The notes under the pieces were generated by a model. The model was given only the letters and a program-made list of their open reading frames with translations. It made no database searches and had not been told where the DNA came from. A stretch of DNA of 41,816 nt from the NCBI GenBank assembly GCA_001304505.1, contig LJUQ01000008.1, forward strand, positions 1 to 41,816, given 5' to 3'. The position numbers and the translations under genes are program-made. Shown here in pieces: positions 1 through 7,598 of the stretch. The DNA comes from Bacteroides sp. SM23_62_1 (GTDB lineage: Bacteria; Bacteroidota; Bacteroidia; Bacteroidales; SM23-62). How positions within the stretch are numbered: position 1 is the stretch's first letter; every line of letters begins with the position of its first letter.

Positions 1-2
1 CG

Positions 3-221
3 CTGGAGAGAAACCTGATTCACAGTGCGGGAATTGATGTCTGGGAAGAATAGCCGGTTACTGAAAGGCAAACGCTTCTGATTCAACATCCGCGCCTGAT
101 AGGAACAGGACATGTAGCATGGTATTCAGATTATTCGATACAGGAAGTGCAGAAACGGGCGGCTGATAACCTAATTGCTTTATTAAGCGGGGCAATGATA
201 CCGGACTGTCTGAATCCATGA
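3..221 (+). pseudogene. D-2-hydroxyacid dehydrogenase, C-terminal fragment with in-frame stop
   Basis: The frame beginning at base 3 reads HSAGIDVWEE, then TAG at 51-53, then PVTERQTLLIQHPRL, GTGHVAWYSDYS and RAADNLIALLSG, ending with TGA at 219-221. This matches the C-terminal part of the NAD-dependent D-2-hydroxyacid dehydrogenase (CtBP-like) family: a G-x-DVxEEEP segment, then the H-x-A-WYS region holding the catalytic histidine, then the last helix. The family normally has Glu where the TAG lies, so one base change (GAG or GAA to TAG) explains the stop. The frame stays open on both sides, which suggests recent decay, stop-codon readthrough or a sequencing error. The 5' end lies outside the window. 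The exact substrate cannot be told. Confidence 0.7.
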
Positions 222-259
222 ACTCCTGTCAACCATTATGATATCACTTGACCTTCGGA

Positions 260-1450
260 TTATTTATTCAATTCTTTTTCAATTAGTTCTACAGTAAGTT
301 CAACACCATCTGTATTTTGTAATTTACCGGCGATCTCCTGTGCCTTTATCCTGTAACTATCATTCCTAATGCATTCCTGGATAGCGGATGCCATTGCTTC
401 CGCTGTTATTTTTTTAAAACTGCAGGTATCAGGTCCCAATCCTAATTTTACTAACTGTTTTTGATTGGCAAACTGGTCACCCATAAAGGGAAATGCCGCC
501 TGGGGAACACCTGCCCTGGCAATGGCTGCCATGGTGCCTGTTCCCCCGTGATAAATGACAGCTGCTAACCTGGGAAACAAGAATTCGAAAGGTATTTCAT
601 CAACATATAAAATATCATGGTCATTTCCCCCTGGTAAATCAGCCCATCCCTTTGAAATGATTAATCGTCGATTTGTTAAATCCCTTACTTTTTCAAAAAC
701 CTGGCTGTATTTCTCAGCACTTGAGATAGGATTGCTGCCAAATCCGATATATATAGGAGGTTCCCCGGAGTTGAGAAAATTCTCCACATGATCTGGCAAC
801 CTGTTCTTTGATGGCAAAATCATAAAACCGGTTTGTGTATTCGCAAAAAAGACTCCCTCAGGAGCAGGATTTAATTCTTTGTCACATGCAACAACAACAT
901 TATCACCCATCCAGTGTGCCCATACATCCTTGATGGATGGCAACCCATGCCTGGCCCGGTACTTGTTAATAAAACGCTTCATCAGCATATTGACCATGAA
1001 TCTTCCGAAACCGAACATCATCCTGTTTATGAAAGGATCATTCTTACCGGTACCTAACATAATAGGATAAAAAATAACAAGGCGGTAAGTACCCTTTAAT
1101 ATATCTGCGGCTGTATGTACTCCAAGAACAATACCCGCTCCCAGCACCATATCTGCTTCTTTAATTATACCGGGTAAGAGACTCATCTGATCCATGGTGA
1201 GTCTCTTACCCTCTTTAGGAGAAATTGTTACCACAGCCCCTCCTTTTTGTTTTTCAGGATTATCCCTGACTAACTTCCTAATGCCTGGTCCAAAGGCTAC
1301 AAACGGACAGTTATTTTGGCTGGCAAGTTCTTTGTTTTCGGGTGGAGCGCAAATTATAACTTCATGGCCATTTTTCATCAGGCCTGTGGCAAGAGCGACC
1401 ATAGGCTGGACATCGCCTCTTGTGCCAAGAATTACACAAGCAATTTTCAT
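260..1450 (-). CDS. GT1-family glycosyltransferase (UDP-sugar dependent)
   Basis: This is a 396-residue GT-B fold glycosyltransferase of the UGT/MGT type, related to sterol 3-beta-glucosyltransferases and antibiotic glycosyltransferases. The N-terminus has the acceptor-domain motif LGTRGDVQP (about residues 8-16). The C-terminal half carries the nucleotide-sugar signature beginning HGGTGTM near residue 301, followed by AGVPQAAFPFMGDQ. No signal peptide or membrane span is visible, so it is probably cytoplasmic or membrane-associated. Full length for the family. It would transfer a sugar to a lipid or small hydrophobic acceptor, but donor and acceptor cannot be read from sequence. It is transcribed alone, convergent with the broken dehydrogenase and divergent from the URO-D-like gene at 1735. 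Confidence 0.85.
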   Translation of the reverse strand: MKIACVILGTRGDVQPMVALATGLMKNGHEVIICAPPENKELASQNNCPFVAFGPGIRKLVRDNPEKQKGGAVVTISPKEGKRLTMDQMSLLPGIIKEADMVLGAGIVLGVHTAADILKGTYRLVIFYPIMLGTGKNDPFINRMMFGFGRFMVNMLMKRFINKYRARHGLPSIKDVWAHWMGDNVVVACDKELNPAPEGVFFANTQTGFMILPSKNRLPDHVENFLNSGEPPIYIGFGSNPISSAEKYSQVFEKVRDLTNRRLIISKGWADLPGGNDHDILYVDEIPFEFLFPRLAAVIYHGGTGTMAAIARAGVPQAAFPFMGDQFANQKQLVKLGLGPDTCSFKKITAEAMASAIQECIRNDSYRIKAQEIAGKLQNTDGVELTVELIEKELNK

Positions 1451-1734
1451 ATTTCAGAGTATTATCGGTAAATGAAAGAAGTTAACACCTAATGCCTTTC
1501 TTTCGCTGGATTAACTTTTATACAATGCAATAATGCACCTATCAGTATCAGCTGAAAACCTGCCTCCAGGTTTGAATCCTTTTGAATTTCTTCTATATAA
1601 ATATAGATGTTAATATTAATTTTATGTGTTACCTGTCCATCGCGCAATAAAGAATGAAGGTTATAAACTCCAGGCACCATGCACCATGCCTTCTTTCATA
1701 TTTTTTTACTACTTTAACCGGTTAATTACTTGCC

Positions 1735-3000
1735 ATGACATCACGGGAACGAATCTTAGAAACTCTTTCACATCATCTCCCCGACAGAATTCCTGTCGAT
1801 TTTGGTTCGACACCGGTTACAGGGATACATGTCAGGATCATTGATAAACTGCGTGATTTTTTTGGTCTTGGATGGAAGCCGGTAAAGGTAACGGAACCCT
1901 ATCAAATGCTTGGTGAAATGGATGATGAATTGATGGATATACTGGGGATTGATACATTTGGAGTAACAGGCAGAAAGAACATGTTCGGCATTGAAAACAA
2001 GGATTGGAAACCTTTCAGAACCTTCTGGAACCAGGAGGTCCTGATACCTGGTGAGTTTAATACAATGTTTGATGAAAATGGTGATTTATTAATCTTTCCG
2101 GAAGGAGACATATCTGTACCACCAAGTGGGAAAATGCCAAAAGCAAGCTATTTCTTTGATGCCATTGTCAGGCAGGAACCAATCGATGATACAAAAATGA
2201 ATGTAGAGGACAACCTTGAAGAATTTGGCGAGATTTCTAATGAAGATCTTTCTTATTGGGAAATGGCAATCGAGGATGCGAAAAGATCTGGCAGGGCTAT
2301 TATAGCTACATTTGGCGGGACAGCCATTGGTGATATAGCTCTTGTACCGGCTGTTCAGCTTAGACACCCAAAAGGTATCCGAGATATTGCCGAATGGTAT
2401 ATGTCAACGTTAATGCGAACCGACTATCTTCACCAGGTCTTTTCACGTCAAACGGATATTGCATTAAGTAACCTGGATAAAATTAACAGGGTTGCCGGTG
2501 GAAATGTGGATGTTGTTTTTCTGTGTGGAACTGATTTGGGTACACAGGATACGCAGTTCTGTTCGCCGGAACTATTTGTTGAACTGTACTATCCCTATTA
2601 CAAAAAAATGAATGACTGGATTCACCGGAATACAATGTGGAAGACTTTCAAACATTCATGCGGGGCTATAGAACCCTTACTGCAACACTTTATTGATGCA
2701 GGCTTTGATATTATTAACCCGGTACAGATCAGTGCAGCCGGCATGAACCCGGAAAAACTGAAAAATAAATATGGTAATAAAATTGTTTTCTGGGGGGGTG
2801 GTGTAGATACCCAGAAGGTATTATCATTCGGGACACCGGCTGCAGTTGAAGAACAGGTTCTTCAAATGTGTGGAATATTTTCAAAAGACGGAGGTTTTGT
2901 ATTCAATACGGTTCATAATATCCAGGCCAATACTCCGATCGAAAATGTGATAGCGATGTTCAATGCTGTCAGGAAATTTAATGGAATAGCAGCCATTTAA
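1735..3000 (+). CDS. URO-D superfamily (PF01208-type) methyltransferase-like protein
   Basis: A 421-residue protein of the uroporphyrinogen decarboxylase superfamily. It begins TSRERILETLSHHLPDRIPV, the usual superfamily start. It is longer than HemE (about 350 residues) and resembles the corrinoid/cobalamin-dependent methyltransferase branch (MtaA/CmuA-like) more than true HemE. The zinc-type segment KHSCGAI is present, followed by FWGGGVDTQ. Near the C-terminus FNTVHNIQANTP stands where MtaA-type proteins usually place their third zinc ligand, a Cys, so this branch may use His instead (inference). No signal peptide is seen, so it is cytoplasmic. No corrinoid protein lies beside it, so the reaction is unknown. 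A role in heme synthesis is unlikely. Confidence 0.8.
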   Translation: MTSRERILETLSHHLPDRIPVDFGSTPVTGIHVRIIDKLRDFFGLGWKPVKVTEPYQMLGEMDDELMDILGIDTFGVTGRKNMFGIENKDWKPFRTFWNQEVLIPGEFNTMFDENGDLLIFPEGDISVPPSGKMPKASYFFDAIVRQEPIDDTKMNVEDNLEEFGEISNEDLSYWEMAIEDAKRSGRAIIATFGGTAIGDIALVPAVQLRHPKGIRDIAEWYMSTLMRTDYLHQVFSRQTDIALSNLDKINRVAGGNVDVVFLCGTDLGTQDTQFCSPELFVELYYPYYKKMNDWIHRNTMWKTFKHSCGAIEPLLQHFIDAGFDIINPVQISAAGMNPEKLKNKYGNKIVFWGGGVDTQKVLSFGTPAAVEEQVLQMCGIFSKDGGFVFNTVHNIQANTPIENVIAMFNAVRKFNGIAAI

Positions 3001-3071
3001 CACGAAGTGAATTCAAGACAATTCTGATTAATTGGAATTGAAAGGAATTTAGGCAGTACCAAAATATTTTA

Positions 3072-3174
3072 TTAACCACAATGGACTCAAAAGAAATCCC
3101 AAAGGAACCCAAAGATTAATAAAAAGGTGTCTTTGTGATCCGTTTAAGTACTTTTAGAATTCCCTTCTGGTTAA
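3072..3174. repeat. degenerate inverted repeat (ACCACAAAGG-type intergenic element)
   Basis: Downstream of the URO-D-like gene, TTAACCACAA at 3072-3081 faces TTCTGGTTAA at 3165-3174. The interior is rich in AAAGGAACC/CAAAG words. A similar stretch follows the last gene of the window (41739 onward). It looks like a decayed family of intergenic inverted repeats. The rest of the 3001-3274 gap shows no gene. Confidence 0.4.
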
Positions 3175-3274
3175 ATAATTGGAATGTAAATTTAATTTTT
3201 GATAATGTTGGAAATAACTGCTATTATTAACAAGACTTATTAATCTAACATTTATGAATTTTTAAATAAGTATA

Positions 3275-5245
3275 ATGAAAGACCTATTGAAATTATTCTG
3301 CATCACCGCATTACTCTTTATAAATTTAGGTCATGTCTTTGCAGAAGTACGATTACCGAAAATTCTTTCCAGCAATATGGTCCTGCAGAGGGATATTGAG
3401 TTCAAAATCTGGGGATGGGCTGCAAAAGGAGAAAAAGTAACAGTTGTATTTAATGACATAACCCTCTCAACAAAAACCTCTGCTAGTGGTGAGTGGGTGG
3501 TTACTTTTCCCGCAATGAAGGCAGGAGGGCCATATCAAATGTCTATTACAGGAAAAAATAGAATTGAACTTACCAATATCGTGCTGGGAGATGTATGGGT
3601 ATGCTCGGGACAGTCAAATATGGAATGGCCATTATCTCAGGCAAATAATCCGGAGGAAGAAATTGCAGCAGCTAATTTTCCGGATATAAGACTTTTTCAT
3701 GCTCCGCGCAGTGTTCAGGTCAAACCTGTTGATGATGTCAGGAGCGGGGAGTGGGAAGTATGCTCACCAGAAACGGTGAGTAATTTTTCTGCCGTGGGAT
3801 ATTTTTTTGGCCGTTATCTGCACCGGCAGATCAACGTTCCAATTGGACTACTGTTTACTTCCTGGGGAGGTACCAATGTCGAAACATGGATAAGCGCTGA
3901 ATCATCCGTCACAGATGAGGACCTTGCAAACAGGTTGAAAAATATGAATGCATTTAACCCTGAAAAAGACATTCAAAGAAGAAAGGACAGAATTGACAGT
4001 ATTCTTAACATTTTTGGTACCGGAGAGACAGGAATGGTAGATGGGAAGGCGGTTTGGGCAAATCCTGAGCTTGATGACGATCAATGGCTGGATATGGAAT
4101 TACCAGTCCTGTGGGAAAATGCCGGACTTTATGGATTGGATGGTATTGTCTGGTTCAGGAAAGAATTCGATCTGCCTGAGAATATTGCCGCGAATGGAAT
4201 AATTATTCACCTGGGACCAATTGATGACAGTGATATTTCCTGGATCAACGGGATCAAAGTTGGTGAGACCCTGCAAAAATATAATGAAGAAAGAATATAT
4301 AAAATATCACCTGAGATTCTAAGACCCGGTAAAAATGTTATTACAATACGGGTTGAAGATACCGGGGGAGGGGGTGGGATATGGGGCAGGCCTGAACAGA
4401 TGAAGGTTGTATCAGGAGATTTTGAGTTGTCACTGGCAGGAACATGGAAGGCCAGGTTCGGTGCATCAGAAATTAATATCGATCTTACCAGTACCATCAA
4501 CCCGAACAGTTTTCCAACCCTTTTGTTTAATGGTATGATTCATCCGTTCCTTCTTTATTCTGTTAAAGGAGTAATATGGTATCAGGGTGAAGCCAATGCC
4601 AGCAGGGCCTATCATTATCGCACCTTATTCCCGCTGATGATCAATGATTGGAGAAAACAATGGAACAATCCGGATATGCCATTTTTATTTGTCCAGCTGG
4701 CAAATTATATGCAACCTCCATCAGAACCGGGAGAAAGCGAGTGGGCTGAGCTGCGTGAAGCACAATTAATGGCACTTCAGATCCCCAATACAGGTATGGC
4801 CGTAATCATTGATATTGGTGAAGCGGATGATATTCATCCGAAGAATAAACAGGATGTAGGTAAAAGATTAGCCCTTGCTGCATTAAAAATAGTATACAAT
4901 CAGGATATTGTTTATTCAGGACCAATATTTCATAAGATGACTATCTCAGGGAACGAAGCTATTCTAGAGTTTAAGAATGTAGGAGGGGGACTCAAAGCAT
5001 ATGAACGGTACGGGTATGTAAAAGGATTTACAATTGCCGGATCCGACAGGAAATTTTACTGGGCAAAAGCCTATATTGATTCTGACAGGGTTGTGGTATC
5101 AAGTGATAAAGTGGATAATCCGGTAGCAGTAAGATATGGTTGGTCAGATAACCCGGATGATGTGAATCTGTATAATGCGGAAGGGCTTCCGGCTTCTCCT
5201 TTCAGGACCGACCAATGGCCGGGAATTACTGTTGATAAAAAATAA
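3275..5245 (+). CDS. secreted sialate O-acetylesterase-like SGNH esterase
   Basis: A 656-residue protein with a signal peptide (residues 1-23, ending HVFA) and an SGNH-hydrolase core of the SASA family (PF03629). The nucleophile motif is VCSGQSNMEW, with the likely catalytic Ser at residue 114. A later block is VIWYQGEAN, and the acid/base segment is DDIHPKNK (D..H) near residue 530. Between the halves of the esterase lies an inserted beta-sandwich, about residues 260-390 (WFRKEFDLPENI, then SDISWINGIKVGETL), like the jelly-roll domains of GH2 enzymes. The family removes O-acetyl groups from sialic acid or from acetylated plant xylans. With no other sialic-acid genes here, deacetylation of a polysaccharide is equally likely. 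It would act in the periplasm or outside the cell. A strong terminator follows directly. Confidence 0.88.
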   Translation: MKDLLKLFCITALLFINLGHVFAEVRLPKILSSNMVLQRDIEFKIWGWAAKGEKVTVVFNDITLSTKTSASGEWVVTFPAMKAGGPYQMSITGKNRIELTNIVLGDVWVCSGQSNMEWPLSQANNPEEEIAAANFPDIRLFHAPRSVQVKPVDDVRSGEWEVCSPETVSNFSAVGYFFGRYLHRQINVPIGLLFTSWGGTNVETWISAESSVTDEDLANRLKNMNAFNPEKDIQRRKDRIDSILNIFGTGETGMVDGKAVWANPELDDDQWLDMELPVLWENAGLYGLDGIVWFRKEFDLPENIAANGIIIHLGPIDDSDISWINGIKVGETLQKYNEERIYKISPEILRPGKNVITIRVEDTGGGGGIWGRPEQMKVVSGDFELSLAGTWKARFGASEINIDLTSTINPNSFPTLLFNGMIHPFLLYSVKGVIWYQGEANASRAYHYRTLFPLMINDWRKQWNNPDMPFLFVQLANYMQPPSEPGESEWAELREAQLMALQIPNTGMAVIIDIGEADDIHPKNKQDVGKRLALAALKIVYNQDIVYSGPIFHKMTISGNEAILEFKNVGGGLKAYERYGYVKGFTIAGSDRKFYWAKAYIDSDRVVVSSDKVDNPVAVRYGWSDNPDDVNLYNAEGLPASPFRTDQWPGITVDKK

Positions 5246-5276
5246 AAAAAAGCATCCATTTTCAGGATGCTTTTTT
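5246..5276. terminator. bidirectional rho-independent terminator
   Basis: AAAAAAGCATCC (5246-5257), a 7-base loop, then GGATGCTTTTTT (5265-5276) form a perfect 12-bp stem with an A tract on one side and a T tract on the other. It lies between the end of the esterase gene (+) and the end of the 5291-5638 gene (-), so it can serve both strands. Confidence 0.9.
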
Positions 5277-5290
5277 AATGTTTTAAAAGC

Positions 5291-5638
5291 TTAACCGTTA
5301 AATCCAATCCTCCTTGTATAGGAAGCCTGTGTCCGTATATAAAAAGCTTTATACTTGAGGTAATGATTACCCTTTTCGTATTCCCAGTGTGTGTTTTTTG
5401 CCTTGAATATTTTTCCGATGCAGGCCTCAAAGATTAATGAAGGGTGGATCTGTGTCGCTCTGGAAGCTTCAATAATAGAATTAAACCTCACACTTCGATC
5501 GGCAAAATGTCCGATAACAGGCAGATGATATTTTCTCTGGCTGTACTTTTTATCAATGCTTTCTTTTACATGTTCAATATCTCTTCTCATTGGATTTTTG
5601 TTTGCATACGAAATTATAAAAAACTTCATCATTTGCAA
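5291..5638 (-). CDS. small NUMOD1-like DNA-binding domain protein
   Basis: A 115-residue basic protein without signal peptide or membrane span. The central block VRFNSIIEASRATQIHPSLI, followed by FEACIGKIFKAKNTHWEYE, resembles the NUMOD1 helix-turn-helix modules found in homing endonucleases (a NSI-x-EA-x-x-x-x-GI core, then a short stretch ending in W-x-Y/F). No nuclease domain (GIY-YIG or HNH) is fused to it. It might be a stand-alone DNA-binding protein. The sequence shows two close Met starts (MQMMKFF); either is possible. It ends at the bidirectional terminator and is divergent from the isomerase pseudogene. The domain match is from pattern recognition only. Confidence 0.6.
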   Translation of the reverse strand: MQMMKFFIISYANKNPMRRDIEHVKESIDKKYSQRKYHLPVIGHFADRSVRFNSIIEASRATQIHPSLIFEACIGKIFKAKNTHWEYEKGNHYLKYKAFYIRTQASYTRRIGFNG

Positions 5639-5745
5639 AATAAAGATTGTTAATAAGTTAAAAACATTAACTTTTCGGGCATTAGCCTAAAATTTATAAC
5701 ATTTCGGAAAAGCCGAATTTTCAGGCATATTTTCTGACGCCGGGA

Positions 5746-6453
5746 TTGTATAAACCAAAGATGAATATGGAACAAAGAAAAAATGATCATATCGATCTGG
5801 CATTTCAATCCCAGATCACTGCAAATACCAGGGACAACCGGTTCAATTATGAACCTTTACTTAGTGGCCATCCCGAAGATATATTTAAACCCTTTGCTTT
5901 TCTTGGAAAAATCCTGAAGATACCGATCTGGGTGAGCAGTATGACAGGTGGTACAAGGTTGGCTTCCAGGATTAATGCTAATCTTGCCAGGGCATGCAGG
6001 AAGTTTGGAATGGGAATGTGACCCGCCCGCCTTTACAACTTATTAAAACTTCCACTTGAAGCCATTGAGTTTACCGCATTGGGAGGTACAAATTTCACCA
6101 GGCTTGAACTGTTACGATCAGATCTTACCAGACAACAATTATATGAACCACTGTCATATATTGGTCATGATGCTGAAGAAATGCTGGGTATGGTGAATAA
6201 AATCATTGATGAAGGACAGGATATTAAGACAAAACAAATTATTATTTCAGGTGGAATTAAATCTTTCTTGCAGGGTTATTATCTGATTAATAAATGCAAA
6301 CTTCCGTCTATCTACGGACAGGCTTCCACTTTCCTTCAATATGCAAAGGAGGATTATGAATTAATAAAACAATTTATCGACTATCAGGTTAAAGGCCTCT
6401 CACTGGCATACGCATTTCTCAGGGTAAAGGAATCAAAATCCGATGTAAAATAA
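5746..6453 (+). pseudogene. fni: type 2 isopentenyl-diphosphate delta-isomerase, internally deleted
   Basis: The N-terminal part (RKNDHIDLAFQSQ, FNYEPLLSGHPE, PIWVSSMTGGTRLA) and the C-terminal part (LPLEAIEFTALGGTNF, IIISGGIKSFL, GQASTFL) match the FMN-dependent type 2 isomerase, which interconverts IPP and DMAPP. They lie in one reading frame but are joined at GMGM-TGA-PARLYNLL (TGA at 6019-6021). Only about 235 codons remain against a usual 350 or so. About 110-120 residues in the middle are missing, including much of the FMN barrel. The gene cannot make an active enzyme even if the stop were read through. The start is TTG at 5746 or, more likely, ATG at 5761. Loss is tolerable if the MEP pathway supplies both isomers (inference). 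A prenyltransferase gene follows. Confidence 0.85.
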
Positions 6454-6618
6454 GGTCATACTGACCGTTTTTTTGTTTACAATAAAGCAAAAAGCAAAGA
6501 TGCTGGTTACCCGGCTTGATGATCCCGGGATACTTATGACAAACTTTTGTTCATTATGGCATTCAGGACTTTTCAACCTAGATAATTAATAACATATTCA
6601 TTTTTTTAGTATGTTTGA

Positions 6619-7587
6619 ATGGTTCAAAAATTGCCAGATCCGAACATGGAAAAAGTGAATACATTCAAAATCTGGATGGCGCAGATAAGGGCAAATTTTA
6701 TCATTCTTGCTGTTTTTCTTGTCATCATTGGATTGGCCTTTTCCCTGAAATATCCTCCCGGATCTGGTACTTCGTTAAATATTTTTCATGCCTTTCTACT
6801 GGTAATTGGTGTGGCCCTGTCTCATATATCCGTGAACCTGTTCAATGAATATTCCGATTTTAAAACAAAAATTGATTATTACACCCGAAGAACTCCTTTC
6901 AGTGGCGGCAGCGGGATGCTCACCACCGGTAAAACAAGACCAGAAAATGTCCGGCAGGTAGGTATAACTGCGCTGGTCATTGCTGCTGCAATTGGTTGTT
7001 ATTTTGCAATCGTCTCCCATTGGATTATTATTTTGTTTTCTCTTATCGGGGGATTCTCTGTATTGTTCTACACAAATTTCCTGGCAAAGAATGTATTGGG
7101 AGAATTATTTGCCGGCCTGTCTTTGGGAACACTTGTTGTCCTGGGGACATATATATCAATGACTGCTTCTCCCGGAATGCCTGTTGGCCAGTTATTACCT
7201 GTAGAGGTTATCTGGATTTCCATCCCGCCTGGGATTCTTACATCTCTCCTGCTACTTATCAATCAATTTCCTGATTTTGAGGCTGATAAGGAAGGTGGAC
7301 GCAAACATCTTGTTATCAGGTTTGGTATTAAAAAAGCATCCTATATTTATACTTCCGGGATGTTTATCACTTTCGGCATTATTGTATTGATGCCAATTAT
7401 CAATATATCTTCCTTCTGGATTTATCTTGCATTAATACCACTTCCACTGGCAATAAAAGCCTGCCTTACAGCTATCAGGCATGGTGATGACTTATCAAGG
7501 ATGATCCCTGCGCTTGGTAATAACGTCCTTACTGTTCTGGGAACAGATCTTTTACTGGCAGTAGCTGTATTTATCGATGTAATATAA
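6619..7587 (+). CDS. UbiA-family prenyltransferase (MenA-like)
   Basis: A 322-residue integral membrane protein with about eight to nine hydrophobic spans. The two Asp-rich motifs of the UbiA superfamily are visible: NLFNEYSDFKTKID near residue 75 and NQFPDFEADKEGGRKHL near residue 215. They bind the Mg-prenyl diphosphate. The second motif and overall length resemble 1,4-dihydroxy-2-naphthoate polyprenyltransferase (MenA) and its paralogues, so a role in quinone or another prenylated lipid is likely; the aromatic acceptor is not certain. The start may be ATG at 6619 or the internal Met ten codons on (MEKVNTF). It follows the isomerase pseudogene by 165 bp and runs convergently into the sensor kinase with only 11 bp between stop codons. 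Confidence 0.82.
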   Translation: MVQKLPDPNMEKVNTFKIWMAQIRANFIILAVFLVIIGLAFSLKYPPGSGTSLNIFHAFLLVIGVALSHISVNLFNEYSDFKTKIDYYTRRTPFSGGSGMLTTGKTRPENVRQVGITALVIAAAIGCYFAIVSHWIIILFSLIGGFSVLFYTNFLAKNVLGELFAGLSLGTLVVLGTYISMTASPGMPVGQLLPVEVIWISIPPGILTSLLLLINQFPDFEADKEGGRKHLVIRFGIKKASYIYTSGMFITFGIIVLMPIINISSFWIYLALIPLPLAIKACLTAIRHGDDLSRMIPALGNNVLTVLGTDLLLAVAVFIDVI

Positions 7588-7598
7588 AAGATAACCAG

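Noticed and set aside
6019-6021. TGA in the isomerase gene as a recoded (selenocysteine or readthrough) codon
   Set aside because: A large central part of the enzyme is missing at the same point, so readthrough would not restore a working protein.
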